Below are positions 46,335 through 57,563 of a DNA stretch of 64,000 nucleotides, one piece after another. The notes beneath the pieces are model-generated. The model saw nothing but the letters and a program-made list of their open reading frames with translations, was not told the DNA's origin and ran no database searches. Location: positions 254,913,789 through 254,977,788 of the forward strand of contig CAKMRJ010005412.1 in assembly GCA_928212115.1 (NCBI GenBank), written 5' to 3'. The stretch's first letter is position 1. Every line of letters begins with the position of its first letter. Position numbers and translations under genes: made by a program. This stretch comes from Lactuca virosa. Lineage: Eukaryota; Streptophyta; Magnoliopsida; Asterales; Asteraceae.

Positions 46335-46849
46335 TCTAAAAACAAACAATACAAACCATCAGAAAACACTCGAAGAATCTCACACCCTGTGAGTTCCTTA
46401 GTATCCTCGTGACTCCCATTGACTCGAGTACAAATCATGTGCTTCCAGTAGTACGGACCCAATACTACCTTCCACACATATCCGTACTTTCCTCAAGAGT
46501 TGCCCTGATACCCCTAAGTGACTTCCTTACAACCAAACATTTTCCATTTCTGCTAAATAATGCATCTGCCAAGCTAACATGCTTCATAGGTTCTCCTAGT
46601 ATTCCCTTCCACCACTCTCCACCATCAGCTATAGAAGAAACCCCCACTAACACCCGTTAACGATCTTACGAATATAATTACACATAATAGACACTAGATA
46701 ATTCTTTGACTACAAGGCCTCACACTACAATGGTTGGACTCAAACAAGAGTTGCGCAATACATTTAAACCCAACCTTCTAAAATTATCTAATTTCTGTAA
46801 CATGTAACCTAGAATATTCGGTTGATAGTTAACTGGTATTAATAGTGGT
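46335..46849 (-). mobile_element. Element D untranslated leader, gag-proximal part
   Basis: Minus-strand text includes AAAGTACGGATATGTGTGG and GGGTCCGTACTACTGGAAGCAC, shared with the + strand leaders at 4145 and 11180. The leader is split at TCCTA (46850-46854) and resumes at 61558. Short frames in both strands are not genes. Confidence 0.75.
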
Positions 46850-46854
46850 TCCTA

Positions 46855-48535
46855 TGTAACACCGTAAATTTTCAACAAAATTTTCATTTAAATCACATAG
46901 TTCTCATAACACATTTCACAAAAATCTCATTTATTTAATTCACAAATCTCAACTCCATAATTGTTTAATTAAGACTCCAGGATCCTCAAAACATAACTCT
47001 TTCTCTGGTGTGTACAATCAAGCCGGCGCCTTCCCGCGATCCTGAGAAAAACCTGAAACACATATCACATAACACGGTAAGCACGAAGCTTAGTGAGTTC
47101 CTAAAATACCACACACAACTCATTAGCCACTCGAGGCTATAACTCAATAAGACCCCCCGGTCAATGTATCTAAGTGGGACCCTCTGGTCCCACAACTCGG
47201 GTGGACCCTCCGGTCCTAACTCAGAATACTTAGAATAATACACAACATAAATCACATAGACATAACGCAGGATATCACAGTACTCAATATAAACACATAA
47301 GACCCTCTGGTCACACATAGGATACCACTCAAGGTAAGTATAGTGAGAAGACTCACCTCGGATGATGAACAGCCCCTATAAACGCTACTGCCACGCACCG
47401 GCCACTAATTCTGTGCCAAACCCAGAATATCCCAATTAGGAACTAAGTCCAAACTCTCACTCATTAGGTCTAAAGGTAGTCCACTAACCAGCCCATCAAT
47501 GACCTAAAACCCATTGGGCCCACCAAGGCCCAATAATAAATGGGCTCTCCCGAGGCCCAACTCAAGGGCCCAAAGCACATATATATAATCCTCTGGTCCA
47601 AGACTCTATTGAAACAAGCCCAAACTCCAGGCCCAACACTCAAGGCCCAAAATGTGACTTAGCCCAAAAGTTCACAGTGAGGTTACGCGGGGCGTAACTC
47701 TCTTGGTACGCTCAGCGTACTCACAAATCCATAATGGCCATCGGGGACACTGGGGAAGTACGCGGGGCGTATAGGAATTACGCTCAGCGTACTCCCCATA
47801 TTTACTCTTTCTACTCATTTGGTCTTAAACAATTAAGACATTACCTCAAATCCTAGATCTGGACTCCCTAATGGCACTTACTCCATAAAGTTAGTGACTT
47901 TAAGCCTTTGCATGGCTGAAAAGGTCACAAACACCCAAAACACTCACTCCCTTATCTCAAAAAGCTCATATCTCATGCATGGCTTGATCCCAACGTCCAA
48001 GATTGGATTTTTATGACATAACACCACTAAATACACTCAAAGGGGTTGATCATAGTCTCTGGAGCTCAATATATCATAAAGTCTCCACCTTTTGGGACAA
48101 AAACCCTAAAATACTCTAATATGATGCCCAAAACAAAAGAGTGAGAAAACTTGAAGCTATATACCTCTATATGAAGCTTCCAACTCAGATGTGCTCAGAT
48201 CCAAGGCCTGGACTTCTCACTCCTTCTTCTCCAAAGCTCCTTATTTACTCCAAGAACACACCAATATCACTTAAGGCTCTCCAATGCACTCACAAGCTCC
48301 ATGAATGAAGGATTAGGGTTTCAGAGGGTTTATTGACTGAGGATGGTGGCCAGGAATGAGGCCATCTCATTCTTTATATAGGGACACATCCAAAGTTAGG
48401 GTTTCCACTCTGTGCCTAGTACGCCCAGTGTACCCTTTGGTACGCCCAGCGTACTAGGTGGCTCCGCTTAAAAATCACGCACATGAGTACGCTAAGCGTA
48501 CACACACGTACGTCCAGCGTACTCTGCTGCCACCT
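46855..48535 (-). mobile_element. Solo gypsy LTR with TSD TCCTA, left part (split by the Sirevirus)
   Basis: Starts TGTAACACCG after TCCTA (46850-46854). + strand order: C3 minisatellite of GGACCCTCYGGTC units (about 47118-47330), GGCCCA-rich text (47510-47660), C2 with GGTACGCTCAGCGTACTC and GTACGCGGGGCGTA palindromes (about 47688-47795), then C1 with GTACGCCCAGCGTAC palindromes (about 48416-48525). It ends at the Sirevirus TSD CACCT (48531-48535) and resumes at 61348. Total about 1,886 bp. Confidence 0.9.
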
Positions 48536-48863
48536 TGTTGGGTCTATGAGTTGCGTCATTGGGCATGTTACCTCGGTCCATTGTTATCACGGTTTGGTCC
48601 TGTCCAGCCGTGTTTAAGTCAATAGGGTTTAGTATATAAGATGCATGCATGCATCGTTCTCTGTACGCTTTTGATAATTATTCCTTTGATTGTACTGTAA
48701 CCCTAGCACACCTCTACAGTAGAAGTTCTTTATCTAACTCTTCTGAGGTGGAGCATATTAATCATTCAGCTCTTGTTTGATTCATCGTGTGTTCATTGTT
48801 CTTATTGTGTTTGTCTAAATCTGTTACGAATCTAAACGATCTTAGAGAAATTAATTCTCATCA
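48536..48863 (+). mobile_element. 5' LTR of the Sirevirus-like element
   Basis: 328 bp. It contains TATATAAG (TATA-like, about 48632) just upstream of a perfect alternating palindrome GATGCATGCATGCATC (about 48638-48654). The end is followed by ATT and the PBS. The 3' copy keeps both motifs unchanged. Confidence 0.93.
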
Positions 48864-48865
48864 AT

Positions 48866-48877
48866 TGGTATTAGAGC
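48866..48877 (+). other. Primer-binding site of the Sirevirus-like element
   Basis: TGGTATTAGAGC matches the methionine-tRNA PBS TGGTATCAGAGC with a single C-to-T change at position 7. Confidence 0.85.
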
Positions 48878-49054
48878 AGGAGGCTGTGTAATTCATACGC
48901 ATCTCTTCTGTTGGAAGAATCTCTTTAGGGTTTCCGCTTTTGTTGAAATTGTTGGAGTCGTCATCTCATTTATTGACGTTGTTCCACGTTTTGATAAAAC
49001 CCTAATTCAGTCTTTACAAGTCTGGTTCTTGACAGATATTCAAAACAGGTTAGC

Positions 49055-52000
49055 ATGTCTCACGAAGATTCACAAACAAACCCCATCAACATATCCAATA
49101 GCATCGGATCTACTACGAGAATCCCGATCTTATATACCCAAGATTATGAGGTTTGGACGCATCACTTTGAAGACTATGTTCTTGGTTCAGAGGATAATGA
49201 GTATCTAATCTGGGAAGCTATCACCTTAGGTCCGTTTGCTCACTCTGGAACAAATAAAGTCATCACAACTCAAAAGGAGTACAATCAGCTGATGATCGAC
49301 ATGGAGAATGTTCCTTAAGATGAGAAGGACAAACGGATGAGCAACATTAAAGCTATGAGGATGATCAGAATTGCCTTGCAATCTGATACTTTTCGTCTGG
49401 TCAGTTCATGCATGACGGCAAAACTAATCTGGGATAGGCTTAAGGAGCTATATTCCACTGATGAGGATCTAGAGCACTCAATTCAAACTCTTTTGCTTTC
49501 GGAATTCGGTGACTTCAAGCAAAAGCAAGAAGAAAAACTCATTCAGGCGTTCGATCGTTTCAATCATCTTCTCAGTAAGATGATCAAGCACGGAATTGGA
49601 AGATAAGTGATCGAACAGAAGGTCACTTTTATGAATGACCTAAGGCTCGAATGGATGGCTGTGGTTTCGACTGTGAAAGCTCATGAATAGTTCAAAACCT
49701 ATTCGTTGGAGAAGCTTGTGGGAATACTCAAGTCACATGAAAATGTAGTGACTAAGGAAACGAAGGTGGTGTCTAGTATGGGATCTTTGGCTCTTCTCTC
49801 AAAGGGCAAGAACATGGCTGAAGAAGAAGAAGAGTTGGATCTCTCTGAATGTGATCTGACAAATAATGAATATGCATTAATGACCTTTAATCCCAAGAAG
49901 TTTGCTCGCAAAAAGTTTCCCACCTCCAAGAACCAAAACTGGCAAGGGAGCTACAGTTCCGAAAAGGCAAAAGAGGAAGTTAAAAACGCCCCTCAGCAAG
50001 AAGAAGCGAAGAAGGAGAACAAGCTTGTGGGTGACTCCGGATGTGACTGCAATTTTTGCCACGACAAAAATCACTTTGCCAAAGATTGTATGTTGAGAAA
50101 GCTGTCCGAGAAGAAGGATGGAGAAGATGATGAAGCATATCACCTATGCAAACTGGAGGAAATAAAGAAGAAGAAAACCTCTAACAATTCTATGAATGCT
50201 TTGATTGTGCAGGAGAACTTGGTTGATGATGAGTTCGGAGGAGTAGAGGTCTGGTCTACCGACTCTGAAGATGAAGAAGTTCGCAAACCTACGCATGGTA
50301 GAGATTTTGTGGCGAAGGAAGATGATGCTAAGTTTGTTAGAAGGTGCTTAATGGTGTCTGCTAGAGTATCACAAATAAGAGGCTACACAACGGATGGCGG
50401 GTCTGATGAAGCGAAGGAAAGAGAAGACAGATGCTTCACTGCCAAACTGATGGGTGAGCAGATCAACGAATGTGATCAGTTGATCAAGAAGGTACAATCT
50501 ATCCTTAAATCACTGAAAATACCAGTTAATAACTATGAAAATGAATTAAACAAATTAAAATTCAAGTTTTCTAGTTTAAGTGGTAGTTTAAAACAAACTC
50601 ACCTCACGAATTCTAACCTAACTGATCAACTCAGCAGTGTGTCTTCCAAGGGTGAGGAGCGAAGGATATGGATAGAGAAGAAGGAATTAGAGCTAGTTAG
50701 GGCAAGAGATGAACTGATTTATTTACAACGTGACAATTTAAAGTTTTTGAAACAAAGTAATATTTTTTGCTTAATTGCTAAACGTCTTTATTCCAACATT
50801 ACTCAGTTGTATTTAAATTGTGAGATTAGAGATAAGATTCACAAAATGATTTTGCATTTCCTTGAATTAAAGGAAGACAAAATAGATGCTGATTGCTATA
50901 AATGTGAATCTATTGTCTCTTCGGATGAGATCTCTGATGCCTACATAATCGTTCTGGACAAAATCGAGTCCTTTATCAAGTCCAAAGACCATAAGGACAT
51001 GCTTAAAAACCTATTGGACGAAAATGATAAATTAAAAATCAAGACCGAAACTATACAAAAAAATTTGACTCATTGAGTACCAAGTTGAGTTCAGAAAACA
51101 AGATAAATGTGGAAAACACATCTGAATTTGACGAGGACAGTGATATGAGTGAAATATCTGTAGAGGATGAAGTTGATTGTTCAGAATTTGTCAAAAGCGA
51201 AACCGAACCTACCAAAGGTCTTATATCTGAAAATTCAGTTGAGTTCGCTCGGGTATCCCAAGATAAATCCAAAGTTTTGAAACCGAAGGCTGTGGTATAT
51301 CAAAAGGTACAAACCGTACCAAATCAGGTATACACCACAATAGGAGTAACTCAGAAACACACAACCGAACTTACAGCCATAGTAAACGAAGACAACGCAG
51401 GCGGCTGTGATAATTATTTTTGGTCTGCTCCAATTAACAATGCAGACGAAACTCTCAGTTTATCGGAAAGAACTTCATGGAGAGTCAAAGGCAGATACGT
51501 GGCAGAACCACTCAACAACCCAACAAGCTTTTATGTACCAAGCACAAGTGGTACTAAAGAAATTCCAAGCGAACCTACGAAGGCGGCAAGAGAAACCTCT
51601 TCATTGAAGAGTGAAACTCATGCTGAAATACCAAATCTGAAAGTAAACATTCACAAGTTTCAGAAGCATCTTGCTGAACAAAAACGCCAGCGAAACATGA
51701 GATATCAAAAGAATCTCAATGAAAGGAAGCAGTTTTGGAACTCCCAAAACTCCAATTATGTTCGCACAGAAAAGGCGTCGAATCACAAGGCAAAAGAAAG
51801 ATCAAAGGCTAACTCTGAACCATGCACTCACTGTCAATCCTGCAGTCAAACGAACCGAAAAAGCAGTTTCGGTTCTTAAATCTGGCAGTGACAAGAACCG
51901 AAAGAACAGTTTCTGTCCTAAATCCCATCCTCCTCATTCTCAACCAAAGCAAAATCCTAACAAGGATATCAAGGGACAAGGAAAGCTCGTCTCAGAATAC

Positions 52001-52252
52001 GAAACTCAAACGAAGAAGATGACAACTAACACTAGGAAACAAGAGAACAAGTTTGTTAAGAATCAAAATAAAATTCCACAATCTGATTCAAACAAATCGA
52101 AAGCTAACAAAGTTAAGGTTTTCACCATCAAAAGGAAAGATGAAACCACTTTAATAAAACAAACATATATGGTTGATCTTTCTATTGATATTCCCTGTTC
52201 TGTAAAAAGCTCATGTGGACCCAAGCAACTTTGGGTTCCTAAATCTGCTTGA
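49055..52252 (+). pseudogene. Sirevirus gag, long coiled-coil type, interrupted
   Basis: ATG at 49055 (MSHEDSQTNPIN). The gag helical domain has YEVWTHHFEDYVLG and later DRLKELYSTDED. In-frame stops: TAA 49316-49318, TAA 49604-49606, TAG 49688-49690. The frame then runs 49706-51076 with a canonical zinc knuckle CNFCHDKNHFAKDC near 50050, acidic stretches and a long coiled-coil-like tail (about 50440-51060). The register shifts at about 51073 (frame open to 51879) and back by about 51880. The end reads GPKQLWVPKSA and a TGA at 52250-52252, directly before protease in the same frame. At ~1,060 codons it is much longer than ordinary Copia gag; C-terminal coiled-coil extensions are known in Sireviruses. 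Confidence 0.85.
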
Positions 52253-52255
52253 TTT

Positions 52256-53863
52256 TTGCAGGTTATCAGTGACGAGCAGTTTGACGACGAATGGTATATT
52301 GATAGTGGCTGCTCGCGTCACATGACAGGGAGACAGGAAGAGCTGAGGGAGTTTCGGGCTCTAAAAGATGGTGGTTGTGTCAAGTATGGAAACAACTCAT
52401 ATGGCACAATAAAAGGCTATGGAATGATAACGAACGAAGATTTTTCCGTTCGAAAGGTGGCCTACGTGGAAGGATTGCAACACAATCTCATAAGTGTCTC
52501 GCAATTGGTTGTAGGGACTGGCCTGAAGGTCTCATTTGATGATGAAGGATCTAAGATCATTGAAAAGAAAACTAAGACAGTTCTGTTGAAGTCCCAGCAC
52601 AAAGGCGAAATGTATCCATTAAATCTAAACCTGATACGAGGGAAGCCTGCAGTATGTCTTCTAACGAAAGCTCATTCTGATGAAAGTTGGCTATGGCATC
52701 GAAGACTCTCGCACCTTAACTTCAAAGACATCAACAAGCTGGTACTTGGTGATCATGTGAGAGGACTGCCACTTCTAAAGTTTGACAAGGAACATTTGTG
52801 TGCTACATGCGAAATGGGAAAGCAAAGCCGGAAGAGTCATCCCACACGTGTTAACACAAAGATAATCGAACCTCTTGTGCTTCTACACATCGATCTATGT
52901 GGTCCATCGACCATAGAAAGTATTGGTGGTAATAAGTACTTGTTCATTGTCGATGATTTTTCACGTTTCACTTGGGTTTTCTTTCTTAAACAGAAATTAG
53001 AGGCAACTCCACAGCTCAAAAACTTTATAAAACAGGTGGAAGTAAAGCTGAGAAAGGTAGTGAGAAATGTCCGAAGTGACAATGGGTTAGAATTCAAAAA
53101 CAACGACTTTGAAGAATTTCTGACCGAAAAGGGAGTAACTCACAACTTCTCTGCACCCTATACTCCGCAACAAAATGGTGTAGTTGAAAGGCGAAACCGT
53201 TCATTGTGTGAAGCCGCCCGAACCATGCTCAGCTTCGCTTCTCTACCTCTGTACTTCTGGGCTGATGCGATTTCTGCTGCTTGCTATACCCAGAACCGAA
53301 CCTTCCTCAATAAGCGATTTTCTATCACACCGTATGAAATTTTGAATAATCGCAAGCCTAATGTTAAGTTCTTCCATGTCTTCGGTTCCAGGTGCTTCAT
53401 CTTTAACTCTAAAGAGAACCGAAACAAGTTTGATGTGAAGGCAGACGAAGGGATTTTTCTTTGCTACTCTCTAACCTACAAGGCATATAGGGTTCTGAAT
53501 AAAAGATCAAATAAGATAGAAGAAACCTATTATGTCACGTTTGATGACAATTACGTGAAGAAACTTCAATCCAACGAAAGTCCAATAGAGGATATCTTTT
53601 CACAAACAGGTCAAGTCACGGCTCCTATATCAAATCTGTTTGAAGAGTACATGTTGCTCTTTGATGAACCGGAGAATGCAATTCTTTATGAAGCGAAAGC
53701 GGCTCATAACAAGGTTGACAACCTAAAGGAGATAATCAATGAAGCTGCAAAAGCCATGGAAAGCGAACCCAAAGATCCAAGCGAACCCAAAGGTCCAAGC
53801 GAACCCACAAATAACTGCACCACTTTCCAGGGGGGAGGGTTCGTCTACATCAAAGCGGCATGA
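52256..53863 (+). pseudogene. Sirevirus protease and integrase
   Basis: 535 open codons. Protease motif DEWYIDSGCSRHMTG near 52290 (DSG active site present). GAG-pre-integrase HHCC finger (WLWHRRLSHLNF ... CATCEMGKQSRKSH). Integrase core with catalytic residues in HIDLCGP, VRSDNGLEF and NGVVERRNRSL, all present. The integrase C-terminal region has FFHVFGSRCFI and KADEGIFLCYS. The frame is in register with the end of gag across one TGA (52250-52252). It leaves the pol register at a G-run (53830-53835, in a PPT-like AGGGGGGAGGG) and stops at 53863, whereas the RT frame is open from 53739. No ATG is needed if it is expressed as a fusion. Confidence 0.9.
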
Positions 53864-54998
53864 TTCACCTTTCCAGGGGGAGAACCCATCTCCAACTATG
53901 AACCATGAAAGTCCAATCGAGGGGGAGAATTCTGAACCTGATGTTGAAGTTGTTTCATCATTCGAGGGGGAGAATGACAATACGAATGATGACGCTCAGT
54001 CAGAATTTGAAGAAGATGTCAATGCTGAATTGGATCCTGCTTATGATCCTAACTACCCTCCTCTCATAAAATGGACAAAAGATCATCTGAAAACTCAAGT
54101 AATTAGTGGATCATATGAGGGAGTCCTTATACGCTCTCAACTGAAAGCGAAGCAAACAACTCTATTCTCTCAAGTGGAATTCTGCATGTTTAATTCGTTT
54201 GTCTCCAAGATTGAGCCGAAAACAGTTAGCACTACACTTGATCACTCTGATTGGGTACAGGCTATGCAAGACGAACTCAATGAGTTTGAGCGAAACCGAG
54301 TCTGGAGACTGATTCCTACACCAAAGGATGCATCTGTGGTTGGATTAAAATGGGTATTCTGGAACAAGCTGGACAAAGAAGGGAACGTGATATGCAACAA
54401 GCCAAAGCTAGTGGTTAAGGGATATTGTCAGGAAGAAGGTATAGATTATGAAGAAACCTTCGCTCCTGTAGCAAGGTTGGAATCAGTTCGGATCTTTCTG
54501 GCATACGATGCTCACAAGAATTTCGAAGTTTTTCAAATGGACGTCAAGTGTGCATTCTTGAATGGAGAACTAGAAGAGACTGTATATGTGGAGCAACCAC
54601 CAGGTTTTGTAAACGAGAAGTATCCTGATCATTGCTATATTCTGGACAAAGCAGTTTATGGTCTAAAGCAAGCTCCTCGAGCCTGGTATGAAACATTAAC
54701 TCGCTTTCTTAAATTGTCAAAATTCAAACAAGGTTCGGTTGACCCAACCTTCTTTCGCAAGAAAGAGGGTAACCATTTAATGATCGTCCAAATCTATGTC
54801 GATGACATCATCTTCGGTTCTACGAATCCTAGATTAACGGCTGAATTCCGGAAGTTGATGGAGAATAAATTTGAGATGAGTTCAATGGGTCCGATTAACT
54901 TTTTCCTTGGACTGAACATAAGACAGGGACCAGAAGGCATATTCATTAATCAGGAGGCTTACACGAAGAATCTACTGGCGAAGTTCGGTATGATGTGA
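53739..54998 (+). pseudogene. Sirevirus reverse transcriptase
   Basis: The frame carries the integrase-RT linker, with three EGEN/GEN-type repeats encoded by GGGGGAGAA tracts, then the RT: NRVWRLIPTPKDASVVGLKW, KPKLVVKGYCQEEGIDYEETF, MDVKCAFLNGELEETVYV, VYGLKQAPRAWYETL and the catalytic YVDDIIFGS, intact. It ends KNLLAKFGMM at a TGA (54996-54998). One register change at about 55000-55070 separates it from the remainder of the RT and RNase H. Confidence 0.9.
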
Positions 54999-55768
54999 GA
55001 TTCTAAAGTAAAGGTTCCAATGGCATTCGGAAAACGAAGCTAACACCATCTCCGGAGAAACCAGCTGCTGATATGACCCTCTATCGTCAAATGATAGGGT
55101 CTCTAATGTATCTAACAACTAGTAGACCAGATATTATGTTTTATGTCTATTATTGTGCCAGGTTCCAAGCTAATCCATGTGAACCTCATATGGTGGCTGT
55201 GAAAAATATCTTCAGGTATTTGAAGCGAACCTCGTCTCTCGGTCTTTGGTACCCTGCGAAATTAGGTATCTTTATTCAAGCATTCTTCGATGCCGATCTT
55301 GGAGGATGTGGTCTGGACCGAAAGAGCACTACTGGCGGGTGTCAATTCCTTGATGGGAAACTCGTTAGCTGGCAATCCAAGAAATAAATGTGCGTGTCTC
55401 TTTCTACGGCCGAAGCTGAATACATCGCCGCAGCGTCTTGCACTTCACAGGTCATATGGATACAAAGTCAACTTAAAGACTATGGCCTAAACATGAAGAA
55501 AATTCCTCTCTATTGTGACTCAGAAAGCGCTATTCGGATATGTCACAACCCACTGCAACACTCTAAAACGAAACATATAGCACTGAGATACCACTTCATC
55601 AAGGATCACGTAGAAGATGGTAACGTTGAAATCCACTTTGTTCGATCCGCTAATCAGTTAGCTGACATCTTCACGAAGGCCTTACCAGAAGCAAGCTTTA
55701 ATAAAATACTCCAAGGCTTGGGAATGATGGAAGCTGAATCAGTACCGAAACCACTTTCGCCTCATTAA
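54999..55768 (+). pseudogene. Sirevirus RT C-terminus and RNase H
   Basis: Two collinear open stretches in the same frame, 55073-55387 (YRQMIGSLMYLTTSRPDIMF, FFDADLGGCGLDRKSTTGG, LVSWQSKK) and 55388-55768 (SLSTAEAEYIAAASC, YCDSESAIRICHNPLQHSKTKH, ADIFTKALPE), are separated by one TAA (55385-55387). RNase H residues in DADLGG, AEAEY and CDSESA are present. The TAA is where relatives usually have a glutamine codon, a likely C-to-T nonsense change. It ends PKPLSPH then TAA at 55766-55768. Confidence 0.88.
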
Positions 55769-57563
55769 AAATGGGCAAGCGAAATAGAGTGAACGCTCAG
55801 TCTATTTCGGTTCCGGATTTTTCATGAACCGAACGGTCGGTCCATTTCGTTTCATCTCTCCAAAGGTGAAGTTTCGGTTGTATACTCTGTACACTATGTT
55901 TACTTTTTCACAATTCAGTTTATGTTTTTCTTTTCTTTTCATAAAATCCAAAAATATTTTCTTTTCTGTTTTTATTTCTTTTCAGAAAAATCATAAAATC
56001 CAAAAGTATTTTCTTTTCTGTTTTTATTGTTATTTTTCAGAAAATCAAAATGATAAAAAATATTTTACTTTGTGTTTAGTTTTATTTCTTTTCTTTTTCA
56101 AAATAAAATCAAAATACCAAAAATATCACATTGAAAGGACTCATGGACGACCTCCAATGATGAAGTTGGAACAAGTATAATTCTCTTTATCTTTGTACTA
56201 GCAAAGTGTCCCTAGAAGCATGCTGCTGCATGTTGTCCTAAGCCTCAAAGACTTCAAGTGCAGCTTTACTGATTCGATATATACACATCGATTCTTCCCA
56301 ATCAGGCTGATAAAATCACTTAAGTCACGAGCTACCTTACTCTTCTCATATTGGGTTAAGAGTTTTCTGCTCGGTCCTTACTATATAGCAGAGGTACTTT
56401 CAGTTCTTTAACCATCTTTACACTTTTCTCCATCACATGTCGATTCATAAACCTAACCCTTGAGACTCTTAGAATTTACCACTGAGGTTTATGGTTACAC
56501 AACATATGTGTTTATGATCTTAGTTTCGTCAACCACGATCTAAGTGAAACCCAAAATCCATCACCTACAATGAATTGACGGTGAACAATCACACGTTCTA
56601 GTTTTCACCCACGTATTAACGAACCACTTTAGTGGGAGGTACCAAGAAATCTCTTTTTATTTCTGAGCAATCTTTATGAAATTGTCTAACACCAAGACTT
56701 TTCTGCCTAAAAGATCCAGTTTATTTTTATTTTTGAGATTTCTACTATATCACCAAGTCACTGAAAATTGATCAAACCTACTTGTTTTATAGGCTACACC
56801 GGTCTCACAAGTACTTCATCCAACTTTCGGTCTTATATCAAGTTCCGTAGTTCGATTGAAGCGAAAGCCACCCGAATAACCTTATACTGAAAAGATGCCT
56901 TTCAATGCTTCTTAATAAGCATATGATCGTATTTTAACGGGAAACCACACAGACACTTTTAAGTCTCTCTTGACTTTGAATGAAGAGATTCGTATCCGGG
57001 ATCCACAGTTTTGTGTCTTAATTGACATCACTTATATCCCATAAAATACTTTGTTTTATTTCTTTTTCTTTGGCACACTCTTGCATGCAGATCTTTATGA
57101 TTTTCCACAAGTCTTAATCATGGTACTAATGGCTATTTCTCAGATCTATCGTTTCGGTTCAATGCGTTATGATGATAAACTATGATTGGGAGCGAAGGCT
57201 TGTCAATACCAATGAAAGCGAAAGGGTGAGTCCATATTTCAAAGGGAATTTGAACAGTTTTAAAATTCAAGAGGGGGTGAATGGATAAGACTTTAACAAG
57301 GCGCGTGAATTTGAAACATTTCCTTTTCTTACGTCGCCTGACACGATTGACATATTTTTCGGGGTAACAGTTTTCAAATCACGCTTTTTCAGGCGTTGCT
57401 TCAGAAAATCGTGCAATCATCACTCCAGATTTTTCTCTCTCATGGTAATCGTATAAAGGGTTTTCTAACCTCACTTTTACCTCTTTACCACTTACGAAAT
57501 CCTCTCGAGCATTGAACGACAATTTCTCTCTACTGTCCATCTTCTTCACTTCAAGCTTCAACA
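55769..57563 (+). other. Sirevirus spacer between pol and the env-position gene
   Basis: About 1.8 kb without a supported gene. At 55938-56065 a unit with AAAATCCAAAAATATTTTC followed by TTTTCTGTTTTTATT occurs twice and partly a third time. The words CGAAAG, GAACCGAAAC and TTCGGTT recur, as they do in the coding parts. Position and lack of frames suggest untranslated or splice-leader sequence for the downstream ORF; that is inference. The frames at 55824-56411 follow simple AT-rich sequence. Confidence 0.55.
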
